NCBI GenBank assembly: GCA_964036195.1
Contig: OZ038456.1
Coordinates: 27,071,792 to 27,135,791, forward strand
Reading direction: 5' to 3'
DNA from: Sphaerolaimus hirsutus
Taxonomy: Eukaryota; Nematoda; Chromadorea; Monhysterida; Sphaerolaimidae
Length of the DNA stretch: 64,000 bases
Shown here: one piece after another, positions 14,201 through 22,634 of the stretch
How the letters are laid out: the number at the start of each line of letters is the position of its first letter
Position numbering within the stretch: the first letter of the stretch is position 1
Position numbers and translations under genes: made by a program
The notes under the pieces: model-generated
What the model was told of the DNA's origin: nothing
Database searches by the model: none
What the model saw: only the letters and a program-made list of their open reading frames with translations

Positions 14201-17200
14201 CTTCAGCTGGCGTAAAATTACAACGTAAAATAGAAATTTTTGAATTTTCACAATCAAATAGAAGTGACCGTGGACGATGACCCTTCGTCACAATGATATT
14301 GATAAACATATTGTCCATGACAAAATTGCAGAACTGTATCATCATACACTTTCATGTAATCAATTTTGCGATGGAATTTTACGCTGGAATTTTACGTTCT
14401 AGCTGTAATCGCACCATAACAACCATCGTTTACAACCGAAATTCGTGAACTGATTTATCTGTATTGAATGCATTTGAGTTACCGTATTACCTCGAAATAC
14501 CCCCAGGGGGTTTATTATTTCGCCAGCAAAATTTGAGGGGAGATAATTCGAGGGGGGGGGGGTTATTCGAGGGGGGTATATTATTTCGCCAGAAATTTTC
14601 GGAAATTCCCCATACGCAGACGTAGAAAAATCGAACAATCACATAGATTTATATGTGTTGAAAGGCATATATTACTGTATATACACAAAAACCCTTCCAT
14701 AACGTCACTTAATCATCAATGTTAACGTGTGTTCTGCATAGTACAGATCACAAACTGCGGTATTTGTCATGTACGTTCACGTTACACTCAATTGTAGGGG
14801 GGGTATTTCAAGGGGGGTTTATTATTTCCTCAGCCGAAATTTAGGGGGGTATTTCGAGGGGGGGGGGTTAATTCAAGGGGGGGGGATAATTCGAGGTAAT
14901 ACGGTAACTTGAATTATAAATCCCTGTGAACTGTAGTTGACGGAGATCTTATTCCGGTAAACCTGAATGCGTTCAAAGCTGATTTATAAGGCTTCAAGAT
15001 TTCGCTTCTAAACGTTTAGAAACTACTCAAGGGGGGGGGGGGGGCTAATCAAGCAATTATTGTAGCTGTAGGCGGCGAATGACCCATATTACTCGCCCAG
15101 GCGCTGCAGCTAGCACAGCAAACGTTGGAGCAGCGGGTGCAGCGGCTCCTGTCCTCGCTGATCTACCGGCTGCGCTGGCTGTGGCTGGTGCTGGGCACGG
15201 GCAGCATCGTGGCCGCCGCCCTGCTCGTGTTCTGGAAGCCCGGCTTCGCCCTGCCCCAGCGCAACCCCCTCCAGGTGTTCAGGGATAACCACTTGTATGA
15301 GTGGTTTGATAATAATGTGAGTGGGGTGGATGGATTTATGTAACTGATTGTTTGGGTTACATAACATTTCCCCCCATGGACATCTTCCCCCCTGGGGTGA
15401 AATAGTCCTCGGGGACTATTTCCCCCGGCAGGGTGAAATAGCCCACCGATAACGAGAACTATATCCCCCAATGTAAAATATATAATGTATAATATATATA
15501 ATACCTGTAATCTCATTGTTTTACCCTGAAATAGAAAGCTCGAACGTAGCTTAGTTGTGAAGTGTAAAGTAAAGTGTAAAATGTCATGTAAGATGTCATA
15601 CGAATTTATCACATGTCATGAAAAGGTAAAAAGGTTCAGTAATAAAATATTTTTTTTGACATTTTACTTTGCACTTTACAGGGTGCGGGACTGCACCCAG
15701 GGCACCGCGGACTTGTACCATTTGTGCCCTCTCAGGTAGAACAACTATTCCCCTACGCGTCAGCGCATACGGGCACCCCCCAATGGCTCAAAGTAGTCGT
15801 CGGCTTCAAGCCGCAAACAGGCGCCAGCTTCCTGAACATGTCAGACCTGGGCCAGCTACAACCAGACACTCAATTCTCGCTTGACAGCTCGGAGAGCATG
15901 GCTGAGCTGCACAGGCTGCGCAGCTTGTTCAAAGAGTCCAGTTTGGTCAGTGATGAGCACAGACAGAGCAATATTGCACCGTGGATTGACAGGTTTCATA
16001 GGTGGTCCACGTCGAAGAGGTGTTTTTCTGTGAGTTTTGGCTACCACTTTGGTTTGTGTTGTGTCATTTTTATAATTATTAGATAGGATCGGCTGCCGCT
16101 ATATTAAGCCGGAATTACAGCTCAGCGGCGTTTGTAGTGAAATGATGACGTTGTAAAATTGATTACATCAAAATAGACAAAGGTACAGCATTGAAATTTC
16201 AGAATTAGATAGTTCTAGTAATTGTGTGTAATGTCCCAAATTTTTTTTATCAAATAATCATTATTTAAGTAGTTATTAATTTAACGTCAAAATTTTTTGG
16301 TGACATAAAATGTTTGACATGAAATGTTGACGTAGAATGTGTAAATTTTGACGTAAAATTAATAACTTATGTAATAATAATTATTTTCGTAATTTTTTTT
16401 AGGACATTACACACAATTACTAGAACTATCAAATTCTGAAATTTCAACGCTGTACCTATGTCCAGTTTGATGTAATCAATTTTACAACGTCATCATTTCA
16501 CTACAAACGCCGCTGAGCTGTAATTGCGGCTTTATGCCAGCCAAAAACTCCATCCGATTAGATTTTCGGGTACCCTACCCACGGCGCCACTCACACACGA
16601 AAAATGTCAACTGCCATGCACAATTTAAAATAGGTACCCAGTAAATGTTTTTTTTCTACCGTATTACCTCCAATTATCCCCCCTCGAATTAACCCCCCTC
16701 GAAATCGGCTGGGGAAATAAAAAACCCCCTCGAAATACCCCCCCCCTTCGGAATGATGTACGTCATGTACGTAATAAATACGTCATGTATGCAATGTACA
16801 AGATGTATGTTACTGCTAATTTGCATTGCAGCTACACATGACTAGTTTGTGTAGCTACCGTATTTCCTCAAAATACCCCCCTCAAAATGGGCACTATGAA
16901 TTTGTGGTCCGGGAAATGCATAACAGACGTTCAAAACACTTACTGTGTTACGTTAGAACATCGTTTTTACCATCTACATCCTTATATAAGGCAGTCAAAA
17001 CTTATAAATGGTGGTTATTGTTGCATTTTTCACGTTTTTCTCTCAAAATTTTCACTCTGAAAAAATAAACCCCCGGGGGTAATTCGAGGAAATACGATAC
17101 GGTATCTACTTTTTATGTCCAAATATACCCTGTTTGGACACATTTATTACCTGTTTTCGGTACGCAAATGCTTACTTTTTACAACGATCCTTACGAAAAT

Positions 17201-20200
17201 GTCTGACGAAACAATAAAAAAACCCTCGAATAACCCCCCTCGAATTAACCCCCCTCAAATTTTGCTGGCGAAATAATAAACCCCCATGGGGGTATTTCGA
17301 GGTAATACGGTATTTTAACTTGACACTTTACATGATACTTTTGATTTGAGAATTTTACACCTCACATGTCAACTCTAACCAAGGGAGATGTTGACACCGT
17401 CAACTCAAAATTCAACAAATTCAACACTAATCAGTTGACGCCGCGTCAACTAGTTCACGTATTCACCCAAACCACACACACTCCACAGGCAAAGTGGCAG
17501 TGCTGCAACATGTCCGACCCGTTCTACAAGGACGCCGACCTGCCCACGTGCATTGTAAACGCGGCTAGACAGTTCGGGCGAACGCGAAAAATTGTAGATT
17601 ATCCAGTGTTTTTGCACCAGCCCGGCGCGGACACGCCCAAATTGCAGGTAGTCAATTTTTTGCCTGCAAATTATGTTGTTGTTTTGGACTTTTTTGACTG
17701 AAAATACCATTATTTGATAATAAAAAAACTTTGCCAAATTCAAAGATTGTTAAAACCATGTGAAAATAATGCGATGAGAAAATATAGAACACATCACAGG
17801 GTTTTATCAGACGAGGTATGGTATCTTGATTGCGCTGATATTCACACGGAATATGGTATTTGGCGTGGTCTTGTATATTGCTGGGTGAATTACCGTATAA
17901 CCTCGAATTATCCCCCCCCCCCCTTGAATTAACCCCCCCCCCCCCTCGAAATACCCCCCCTAAATTTCGGCTGAGGAAATAATACCCCCCCCCTCGAAAT
18001 ACCCCCCCTAAAATTGAGTGTAAAGAGAACGTACATGACAAATACCGCAGTTTGTGATCTGTAAAGTCAGAACACACGTTAAGACTGATGATTGAGTGAC
18101 GTTAGGGAAGGGTTTATGTGTATATACAGTTATTAATGCCTAAAAACACATATACGTCTATGTAAACGCTTGATTTTTCTACGTCTGAGTATGCGGAATT
18201 TCTGCAAATTTCTGGCGAAATAATATACCCCCCCCCCCTCGAATAAACCCCCCCTCGAATTAACCCCGCCTCAAATTTTGCTGGCGAAATAATAAACCCC
18301 CTGGGGGTATTTCGAGGTAATGCGGTAGTTGATTTCGCTCTGTCGATATACACACTTCTAGAAAGTTGTTTTTTGCAGGGCTACGTGATTGAATTCGAAA
18401 GCAGTCACAATTACTCGGCCATCTACAAGCACATGGATGCGCTTTTCACTGAATCTCAGGAAGTCGTGCACAAAATAATGTCAACTTCACATCTGCCAAT
18501 GTTCAGGTCAGTTCACCAGAGTGATTTTTTAAATTTTTATATACTCGGCTGACAGCACACCTAGTGTGAAAACCTACCATAATTTTATGAATAAAACGTC
18601 GTGGTAAATTTCGTAATTAATTATTCCATATAACGTAAAAGCGAAATTTTATGATGAGAGAACTGCATAATTTTTGGTTCAGCATTCAGATGGGTTATGG
18701 TAGCTTTTCATACAAAGTGTGATGTCCGCCGAGTATACTCGAACTTTATATTTCCACCATTGTTAGGAGTCTTGGAACCGTTCTTAGGTGATTTTTGTTA
18801 CAGAGCCAACAAAGGTCATGGATGATTAAAAGACAGATTCATAAATGTTTTAAACCGGATGATTTCTCGTTTCATTTGAAAATTCTGATAAAAAATATCC
18901 CCCCCCATGGAATAAGTCCTCTCCTCAAAACTTTCGGACGAAATGGTAGCTCCTCCAGGAAGTTATTCGAGGATATACGGTAGATGGATGAATGAATAAA
19001 TGCGCATAGAGAAAAAAGCTATGGAAACCTCAAAAGAAAGGCATGAAAAAGGTTGCCTAAAGAAATAGAAAGGTGTTCTTCTATTAGAAGAAATATGGTA
19101 ATCAATTGCACTCCAAGCGGGCGAAAAGTTATACCGTATTTCATCGAAAATCCCTTCCCTGGGGCTTTATAATTTCGCCACAAAAACCTGCGGGGGTTCA
19201 ATCCGAGGGGTGGTGGTGGGGGGGGGTTCTCAGTACCCCCACTGTCCACGCAACCCCACTGCCCCACGCGCGCAGGGCTGCGTGGGTGACGTCGGGCAAC
19301 GAGTACCTGAGCCGGTGGTACGACCTGCTGTCCGAGGTGCTGCAGGGCACGCCCCCCGCCATCGGCCTGTCCCTCGGCGCCGCCCTGCTCCTCGTCGTGC
19401 TCACCAGCAGGACTGTGCTGCTGGGTTGGTGGGCTGCCCTGAGAAATACGGAAACAGTTTGAAAATATTTTTAAAAAATTTGAATTTTGTTTGGAATTTC
19501 CACGTTTTATTCCTCCATCGGAAAACCCCTATTTAAATTTGTTTTACAAAACAAGTTCATACCCCCCAAAAAATTACTTTCGAAATTTTCAAGATGTAGT
19601 TGGGTTAAAATGCAAAAAAAACACGAAATTTTCATATGTACTAATCGTTGTGAAAATGTGAAAAAGTGGCAGCGGCAAGATGCTGGAAGCCCAAAAACGT
19701 TACACGCTAAAAATGGCTCAGAAAATATAAATAGAACCTAAAGGGAGAAAATTCGAAGACTATGCCAAAAAATTCAAAAGTATTTTCGGAAAAAAATTCA
19801 GATTCTGTAAAGAACAGCGCAGCGGAGCATCGCGGCTGCACACAAACATCACCGTCACAGTCCCCCCCCCCCCGGCAGCGGTGCTCTCGGTGCTGTCGAT
19901 CACGGGGGCGATCTGCGGCACGCTGGCCGCGCTGGTGCTGCTGCAGTGGCGCATCCACCTGGTCGAGTCCACCATCATCATCCTCACGGTCGGCCTCAGC
20001 TTCGACTACACCCTGCACTACGCCGTCGCATTCAAACTCGCCGCTGAGGGCAGCCGGGGTGCCGCGCCGCCCCATGTTACTGCCGTGCTGTTGGAGGTTG
20101 GTGGATTTGTTGTACTGGGGGGGGGGGGTTGGAGCTCTTTGCCAGTTACAAGGGGTAAGAAGTCACAAGAAACTGATATAATATTTAGTCTTGTGTTAAG

Positions 20201-21506
20201 TCACGTGACAATTAAATATTTTCATTCATAAATATACTTGTGACTTAAATGCTAACCACCTGCCATTTTCGACCCTTGATCAGTCCACCATGTATTGGCA
20301 TCTTTTCTCAATTTTTCATCTGATATCTTGACAGGGGTGTGACTCCAGGTAAAATACAGCTAGTCACGCTGAAAAGGCAGTGTCGTCAGAGCAAAATAGC
20401 AAATTTCTTGTGAATGCAGAGGCTCACACACAGCACTACCCCCCCCCCCCCTTAGTGCGTGAGCCAAATCGGGGGGCCGGTGACCTTCTCTGCGCTGACC
20501 ACGGGGGCGGCGGGGGCGGCGCTGCTGCCGGCCACCACGCTCGCCTTCCACCAGATCGGCACGTTCATGCTGCTCAGCACCGTGCTCAGCTACCTGTACG
20601 CCACCCTGTACTTCCTGTCGCTCGCTGCCCTGTGCCACAAGTGGATGGTCAGTGCTCAGGGTGATTCCCAGACCCCGTGAAATGTCTAATGTCATGCGGT
20701 GTCAGGTCAAGTAAAATGTCGTGCAAAAGTAATTCTACACCTTACAAAGCATTTTAAATACTTTTGATATTTTGCATTACATTTGACATTTTACAAGGTC
20801 TGGCATTGGCACAAGGGCCAGTTCCGCACCCTGTGAAATATCATGTGAAACGTCATATAAATTTGCCTAATGCCATGTAAAATGACAAATGCCTGATAAC
20901 TTTTTAAATTTGACCTTGTAATTTGGGGTTTTATGATATTTTAGAATTGTGGAGCATTTTACAGGACATTCGACAGATTAGTGACAGTTTACTTCTAAGC
21001 GAGGACCCCCCCCCCACTAAGGCCCCACACACGCTAGTTGACATCGACACCAAATGTCAACTGGTTCCGTTCCCAATTCAAGGCTTGCGTTTGAACATCA
21101 TTTGTCAGCTCGTCAGCACTCCTTGAATCGGGATCGGCACCAGTTGACATTTGGTGTCGATGTCAACTAGCGTGTGTGGGCCCTATTAATGCTAACTCTA
21201 AAATCCCCTGTAACGGCGAGTCTATATGCACTAGGAGTTTACGTGCCCAAAATCAGGTGTCCACAGGAGCTAGCCAAGTATCTCAGTAGCACAACTCGTG
21301 CAAAGTCACCGACGACCACAAGCCCGCAGACTTGCCGTGCGTGCGACAACCCGTCAGCTGGCAACGTGCCCAAGGCGAAGGGCATCAGCCTGACGGTGGA
21401 CAAGCGGTCGGTGAGCGGCGCCAAGCACAGGCAGGGCAGGGCCGCGCACTACGAGCTGAGCGGCGTGAACCAGTGCACACAGTCCAATGCGAATGTGCCC
21501 TGCTGA
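8135..21506 (+). CDS. disp: Dispatched-like Hedgehog-release transporter (5'-incomplete)
   Basis: Seventeen exons (8135-8261, 9310-9543, 10100-10217, 10747-10852, 11248-11479, 11659-11977, 12460-12710, 13104-13240, 13712-13862, 15101-15316, 15736-16029, 17489-17647, 18379-18506, 19276-19424, 19879-20096, 20456-20647, 21267-21506) join in one open frame of about 1089 residues ending in TGA. Dispatched proteins are 12-TM RND/patched-superfamily proteins with a sterol-sensing domain that release lipid-modified Hedgehog at the plasma membrane. Seen: a first TM helix followed by the GFEARGTA signature, a Cys-rich first extracellular loop, the TM4 motif LLIGIGADDAFVL, TM5-6 CFGVFAGCAVLANY, a second large loop, and TM10 TVGLSFDYTLHY. 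The paired acidic TM4/TM10 residues that Dispatched needs for proton- or sodium-driven transport are kept. The cytosolic tail is short, nearer insect than vertebrate length. Exon 1 begins mid-codon after an acceptor, so the amino-terminal cytosolic exon(s) lie upstream. Patched, NPC1 and DISP3 fit less well. Confidence 0.93.
8396..8922. mobile_element. Foldback MITE, AGCTCAGCG family (copy 1)
   Basis: About 527-bp near-perfect palindrome with ends AAGCGGGAATTAGAGCTCAG and its complement; internal GACGTGAAATGACG repeats. Confidence 0.85.
8945..9132. repeat. GGCGCC palindromic repeat
   Basis: TAGTGATGTAAAAAGCGCC ... GGTGCTTTTACACCACTA; the body alternates AGCGCC/TGGCGC. Similar short blocks at 3141-3330, 9820-9957 and 22958-23033. 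Confidence 0.75.
9310..9543 (+). CDS. disp: disp exon 2 (GFEARGTA motif)
   Basis: Acceptor TTCTCGCAG, phase 0 at both ends, 78 codons. Starts GFEARGTALSERRMAY, the near-invariant Dispatched segment after TM1, followed by a charged stretch of the first extracellular loop. Donor CAG|GTGCGA. Confidence 0.9.
9660..10048. mobile_element. CTGTAAA-family element with nested GGCGCC palindrome, disp intron 2
   Basis: Left end GGTGCCACTCCTGGACCCTG at about 9669, right end TTCTACAGG...GGACCAC near 10048, approximately inverted. A palindromic GGCGCC element (about 9820-9957, ends TAGTGATGGAATGG) is inserted inside. Confidence 0.6.
10100..10217 (+). CDS. disp: disp exon 3 (loop 1)
   Basis: Encodes GAESAPGAGADEWAKQ through QNQTV-like loop residues to AKA plus a split codon. 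Two in-frame acceptors fit, 10031 and 10100. I prefer 10100 because the sequence before it (to about 10048) resembles the terminus of a CTGTAAA-family element. The donor GTAGGT runs straight into a 10-bp minisatellite. Confidence 0.7.
10221..10325 (+). repeat. 10-bp minisatellite (GTGGTTTGTG)
   Basis: About ten tandem copies of TGGTGGTTTG with one variant (GTGATG), beginning four bases after the disp exon 3 donor. Confidence 0.93.
10747..10852 (+). CDS. disp: disp exon 4 (loop 1)
   Basis: Acceptor CTCTCAG, entered in phase 1 and left in phase 2. Encodes VTYLVKVVHRAESVETLF and EAMLELC, matching the Dispatched loop segment that has ...ETLWNL...SMC in vertebrates. Donor AG|GTCGGT. Confidence 0.88.
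11121..11217 (+). mobile_element. tRNA-derived SINE (copy 1), disp intron 4
   Basis: A-box-like GAGTCCAGCAGTTGGGGCGC at 11133 and B box GGTTCGATTCC at 11173-11183, followed by GTGCAATTTTTGCACTCTTT. No tRNA cloverleaf beyond the T arm, so a SINE rather than a tRNA gene. Confidence 0.7.
11248..11479 (+). CDS. disp: disp exon 5 (Cys-rich loop 1)
   Basis: Acceptor CCCATTCCAG; 77 codons after one split base. Contains the pattern of paired cysteines (CVAQ..., YNCSF, TTCAGY, RCYM, KCLGTLP) seen in the Dispatched first loop. The 3' boundary is the best phase-0 donor (GTGGGT) but alternatives 50-75 bp upstream exist. A tRNA-derived SINE ends about 30 bp before the acceptor. Confidence 0.8.
11659..11977 (+). 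CDS. disp: disp exon 6 (loop 1 to TM2)
   Basis: Acceptor TTCGCAG. Starts KPCNQRLVADMFWYFLPND, matching the conserved KC...YHYLVDKDF region, and ends FDLQLASDVPL just before TM2. Donor GG|GTGGGT, phase 1. Confidence 0.88.
12279..12440. mobile_element. CTGTAAA-family element, disp intron 6
   Basis: Opposed TGTAAAATGTCATG and GGCATTTTACAGGG motifs; the right end stops about 20-50 bp before the exon 7 acceptor and provides a decoy AG. Confidence 0.55.
12460..12710 (+). CDS. disp: disp exon 7 (TM2-TM4, SSD core)
   Basis: Encodes GVLSCGVVLLLVLLYTGS onward, three hydrophobic helices and LLIGIGADDAFVL, the RND GxGxD-type motif of TM4 with its acidic residues intact. With acceptor CACCACAG at 12459 the alignment to Dispatched is gap-free; an earlier AG at 12400 would add 20 unmatched residues. 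Donor CAG|GTGGTG, phase 0. Confidence 0.92.
13104..13240 (+). CDS. disp: disp exon 8 (TM4-TM5)
   Basis: Starts SGAPPGTLQLLYERALSHAA and continues ALSMLVTSATTSAAFFANAI, the strongly conserved Dispatched/Patched segment. Acceptor CTGACAG; donor CAG|GTTGGG in phase 2. Confidence 0.93.
13712..13862 (+). CDS. disp: disp exon 9 (TM5-TM6)
   Basis: Encodes RCFGVFAGCAVLANYLFAV TWLPASLAL then a cytosolic stretch. It completes the split Arg codon of exon 8. Acceptor CACTCAG, donor AGG|GTTAGA, phase 0. Confidence 0.93.
13936..14408. mobile_element. Foldback MITE, AGCTCAGCG family (copy 2)
   Basis: Inverted ends TTACAGCTCGACGTAAAATT / AATTTTACGTTCTAGCTGTAA with repeated GCGTAAAATTCCA. Related to 8396-8922 and 16106-16532 by terminus and GTAAAAT motifs. 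Confidence 0.75.
14481..14905. mobile_element. C/G-rich MITE ending TACCGTAT
   Basis: TACCGTATTACCTCGAAATA at one end and its complement at the other, with inner TTATTTCGCCAG and G-runs. This family has roughly twenty copies in the window. Confidence 0.82.
15101..15316 (+). CDS. disp: disp exon 10 (TM7, start of second loop)
   Basis: 72 codons: ALQLAQQTLEQRVQRL, a TM7 helix (WLWLVLGTGSIVAAALLVF), then LQVFRDNHLYEWFDNN, equivalent to the vertebrate FQVFRSSHPFERYD. Donor AAT|GTGAGT. Confidence 0.92.
15556..15705. mobile_element. CTGTAAA-family element, disp intron 10
   Basis: Inverted TGTAAAGTGTAAAATGTC and GACATTTTA...TTTACAGGG, right end GTGCGGGACTGCAC followed by CCAGG. The right terminus and pentamer match the MRPL39 introners; the left terminus is not recognisable. 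Confidence 0.6.
15736..16029 (+). CDS. disp: disp exon 11 (second loop)
   Basis: 98 codons including VVVGFKPQTGASFLNMSDLG and LDSSESMAELHRLRSL, aligned with the Dispatched VIWGV...TLDSSFNIASP region. Acceptor CTCTCAG, donor TCT|GTGAGT, phase 0. Confidence 0.9.
16106..16532. mobile_element. Foldback MITE, AGCTCAGCG family (copy 3)
   Basis: Ends AAGCCGGAATTACAGCTCAG and CTGAGCTGTAATTGCGGCTT; arms about 200 bp. Confidence 0.82.
16662..17105. mobile_element. C/G-rich MITE with nested partial copy
   Basis: Starts TACCGTATTACCTCCAATTA; a second start TACCGTATTTCCTCAAAATA occurs at about 16857; ends AATTCGAGGAAATACG. Confidence 0.7.
17489..17647 (+). CDS. disp: disp exon 12 (second loop)
   Basis: 53 codons starting AKWQCCNMSDPFYKDADL, matching the conserved CC..W.FPY segment, and ending GADTPKLQ. 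Acceptor CTCCACAG, donor CAG|GTAGTC. Confidence 0.88.
17890..18327. mobile_element. C/G-rich MITE, disp intron 12
   Basis: TACCGTATAACCTCGAATTA to GGTATTTCGAGGTAATGCGG. Nearly the reverse complement of 14481-14905 internally (shared GTACATGACAAATACCGCAG). Confidence 0.8.
18379..18506 (+). CDS. disp: disp exon 13 (second loop)
   Basis: Encodes GYVIEFESSHNYSAIYKHMD and a helical stretch to HLPMF, equivalent to VVLEFQSTYLFTLAYEKM in vertebrates. Donor CAG|GTCAGT, phase 2. Confidence 0.88.
18536..18738. mobile_element. Foldback MITE with ATACTCGGC ends
   Basis: ATACTCGGCTGACAGCAC and ATGTCCGCCGAGTATACTCG are inverted; arms include CCTACCATAATTTTATGA. Related copies at 52173-52373 and about 49262-49502. 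Confidence 0.75.
19276..19424 (+). CDS. disp: disp exon 14 (TM8)
   Basis: Encodes RAAWVTSGNEYLSRWYDLL then TM8 IGLSLGAALLLVVLTSRTVL. Matches WFVSNLEFYDLQDSL plus the following helix. Donor CTGG|GTTGGT in phase 1 joins seamlessly to exon 15. Confidence 0.9.
19879..20096 (+). CDS. disp: disp exon 15 (TM9-TM10)
   Basis: Encodes AVLSVLSITGAICGTLAALV and VESTIIILTVGLSFDYTLHY. The Asp in GLSFDYTLHY is the second intramembrane acidic site of the RND core. Acceptor follows a C-run; donor GAG|GTTGGT. Confidence 0.92.
20456..20647 (+). CDS. disp: disp exon 16 (TM11-TM12)
   Basis: 64 codons: CVSQIGGPVTFSALTTGAAG, LLPATTLAFHQIGTFMLLST, and a last helix ending LCHKWM. Matches the vertebrate SRVGSAMAMAALTT...LGTFMML region. 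Acceptor CCCCCTTAG, donor ATG|GTCAGT. Confidence 0.92.
20665..20935. mobile_element. Two adjacent CTGTAAA-family elements, disp intron 16
   Basis: ATTCCCAGACCCCGTGAAAT at about 20665 opposes TTTTACAAGGTCTGG at about 20800; a second left end CAGTTCCGCACCCTG starts at 20820. Confidence 0.55.
21021..21183. mobile_element. GGCCCACACACGCTAG MITE (copy 1)
   Basis: GGCCCCACACACGCTAGTTG and its complement at the ends; contains opposed ACCAAATGTCAACTGGTTCC motifs. Compact, about 160 bp. Confidence 0.85.
21267..21506 (+). CDS. disp: disp exon 17 (C-terminal tail and stop)
   Basis: 79 codons plus TGA. A polar tail (ELAKYLSSTTRAKSPTTTSP, then a C..C pair, ending SNANVPC). It is short and unconserved, as usual for Dispatched tails. 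The acceptor is the in-frame CCACAG; using the upstream AG at 21254 would put a stop in frame. Confidence 0.75.
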   Translation, partial: ELAKYLSSTTRAKSPTTTSPQTCRACDNPSAGNVPKAKGISLTVDKRSVSGAKHRQGRAAHYELSGVNQCTQSNANVPC

Positions 21507-22531
21507 CCCACGTGTGTACTTGGACTGAACCAGAGAACTTCTCTAGCGGAATAGCACAGCCACTCATTCCAAGTTCCTCACAAAGAAAGACTATGTTATG
21601 TTTGTATTTATCCGGGAAGTGCCAATTTTGTGGGGGTTAAGTCCGTTTTGATACTTATGTATTGGATTACAGGAGCGGGCAGAGACTTTCGCTTAGACCA
21701 ATATTTGTGCACTGCCAGTGCCCAGATTCAATTAGAACGTAAAGCGTCGGAATCGCGAATAAGCGCATGGAATTCTGCACGGATGCACGCAATTTCATGG
21801 ACTCGCTCGAGTGCCGGGCGCCTTACGTTCAAATTGAATTTGGGTCCTGGCGTCGTCACGAGGGTTCGCACGATATCATATTTCTCAAAATAACATATGG
21901 GTCTGTGTCGAAATAACAAACCAACTCATGATGGGCGCAGTCCGTCGAGCTTTATAGTGATTTCTACCCATCTGAAAAAATAATTAACTTAACTGTAACG
22001 AATGCCCTAGACTCCTTATTCAGTGATTCGATACCGTACTACCGTGCATGTGTAAATGTATCGTCCGGACAGTCTCAGTTATCTGTTTATCTGTTTTTAA
22101 TCGCCGCGTACTAGTCGGTTTATTGTACACAATCAATCACTCCACACAATTTTGATTCGCGGAAATGAAGTGCCATGAGACAATAATGTGTCCAAATTCC
22201 CCGTACACACCAGCTGACAAGGACCCCAAATGTCAACTGGTTCCCATCCCAATTCGAAGCTTGCTCACGAGCCGACGAACGACGTTCAATTGCAAAAGTG
22301 TTGAATCATGTTGCGAATAAAGCTGTGATGTTGAAAAAATATTGCGGTATGTGCAATGTACACACAACGCCGATATTAAATAAATGTGTATACAATAACA
22401 CTAGACGTGCGCAAACTTTGAATTGGGATGGGCACCAGCAGATATTTGGTGTCGTTGTCAACATGTATGTGCAGGGCCAAAAACGTCAAAATAACGGGGC
22501 GGCAGATTCGGCGAGGCGACACAGTATGACG
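21507..22531. other. Convergent spacer disp / CLASRP
   Basis: About 1 kb containing both 3' ends. A MITE of the GGCCCACACACGCTAG family, degenerate, spans about 22202-22478. AATAAA occurs on plus at about 22315 and on minus at 22124-22119, possible but unproven poly(A) signals. No coding region seen. Confidence 0.5.
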
Positions 22532-22634
22532 TCACAGCGGCGGACTGTCTTTGTGCTGCGCGGGCGGCGAGTTGTCGCCACTGCGCTTGTCTTTGCGGCG
22601 GGCTGGCGCCGCGGCTGGAGACGTGTCGCGTTCT
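22532..22634 (-). CDS. CLASRP: CLASRP exon 14 (stop)
   Basis: After the split Arg it encodes ERDTSPAAAPARRKDKRSGD and ends HKDSPPL then TGA at 22534-22532. Acceptor GGCTCACAG. A basic Ser/Pro tail, as in the family. Confidence 0.8.

Noticed and set aside
15701-15735. Possible extra disp exon GGCACC...CTCTCAG
   Set aside because: Including it would add residues where exon 10 and exon 11 already align to Dispatched without a gap, and it puts a stop in frame from exon 10.
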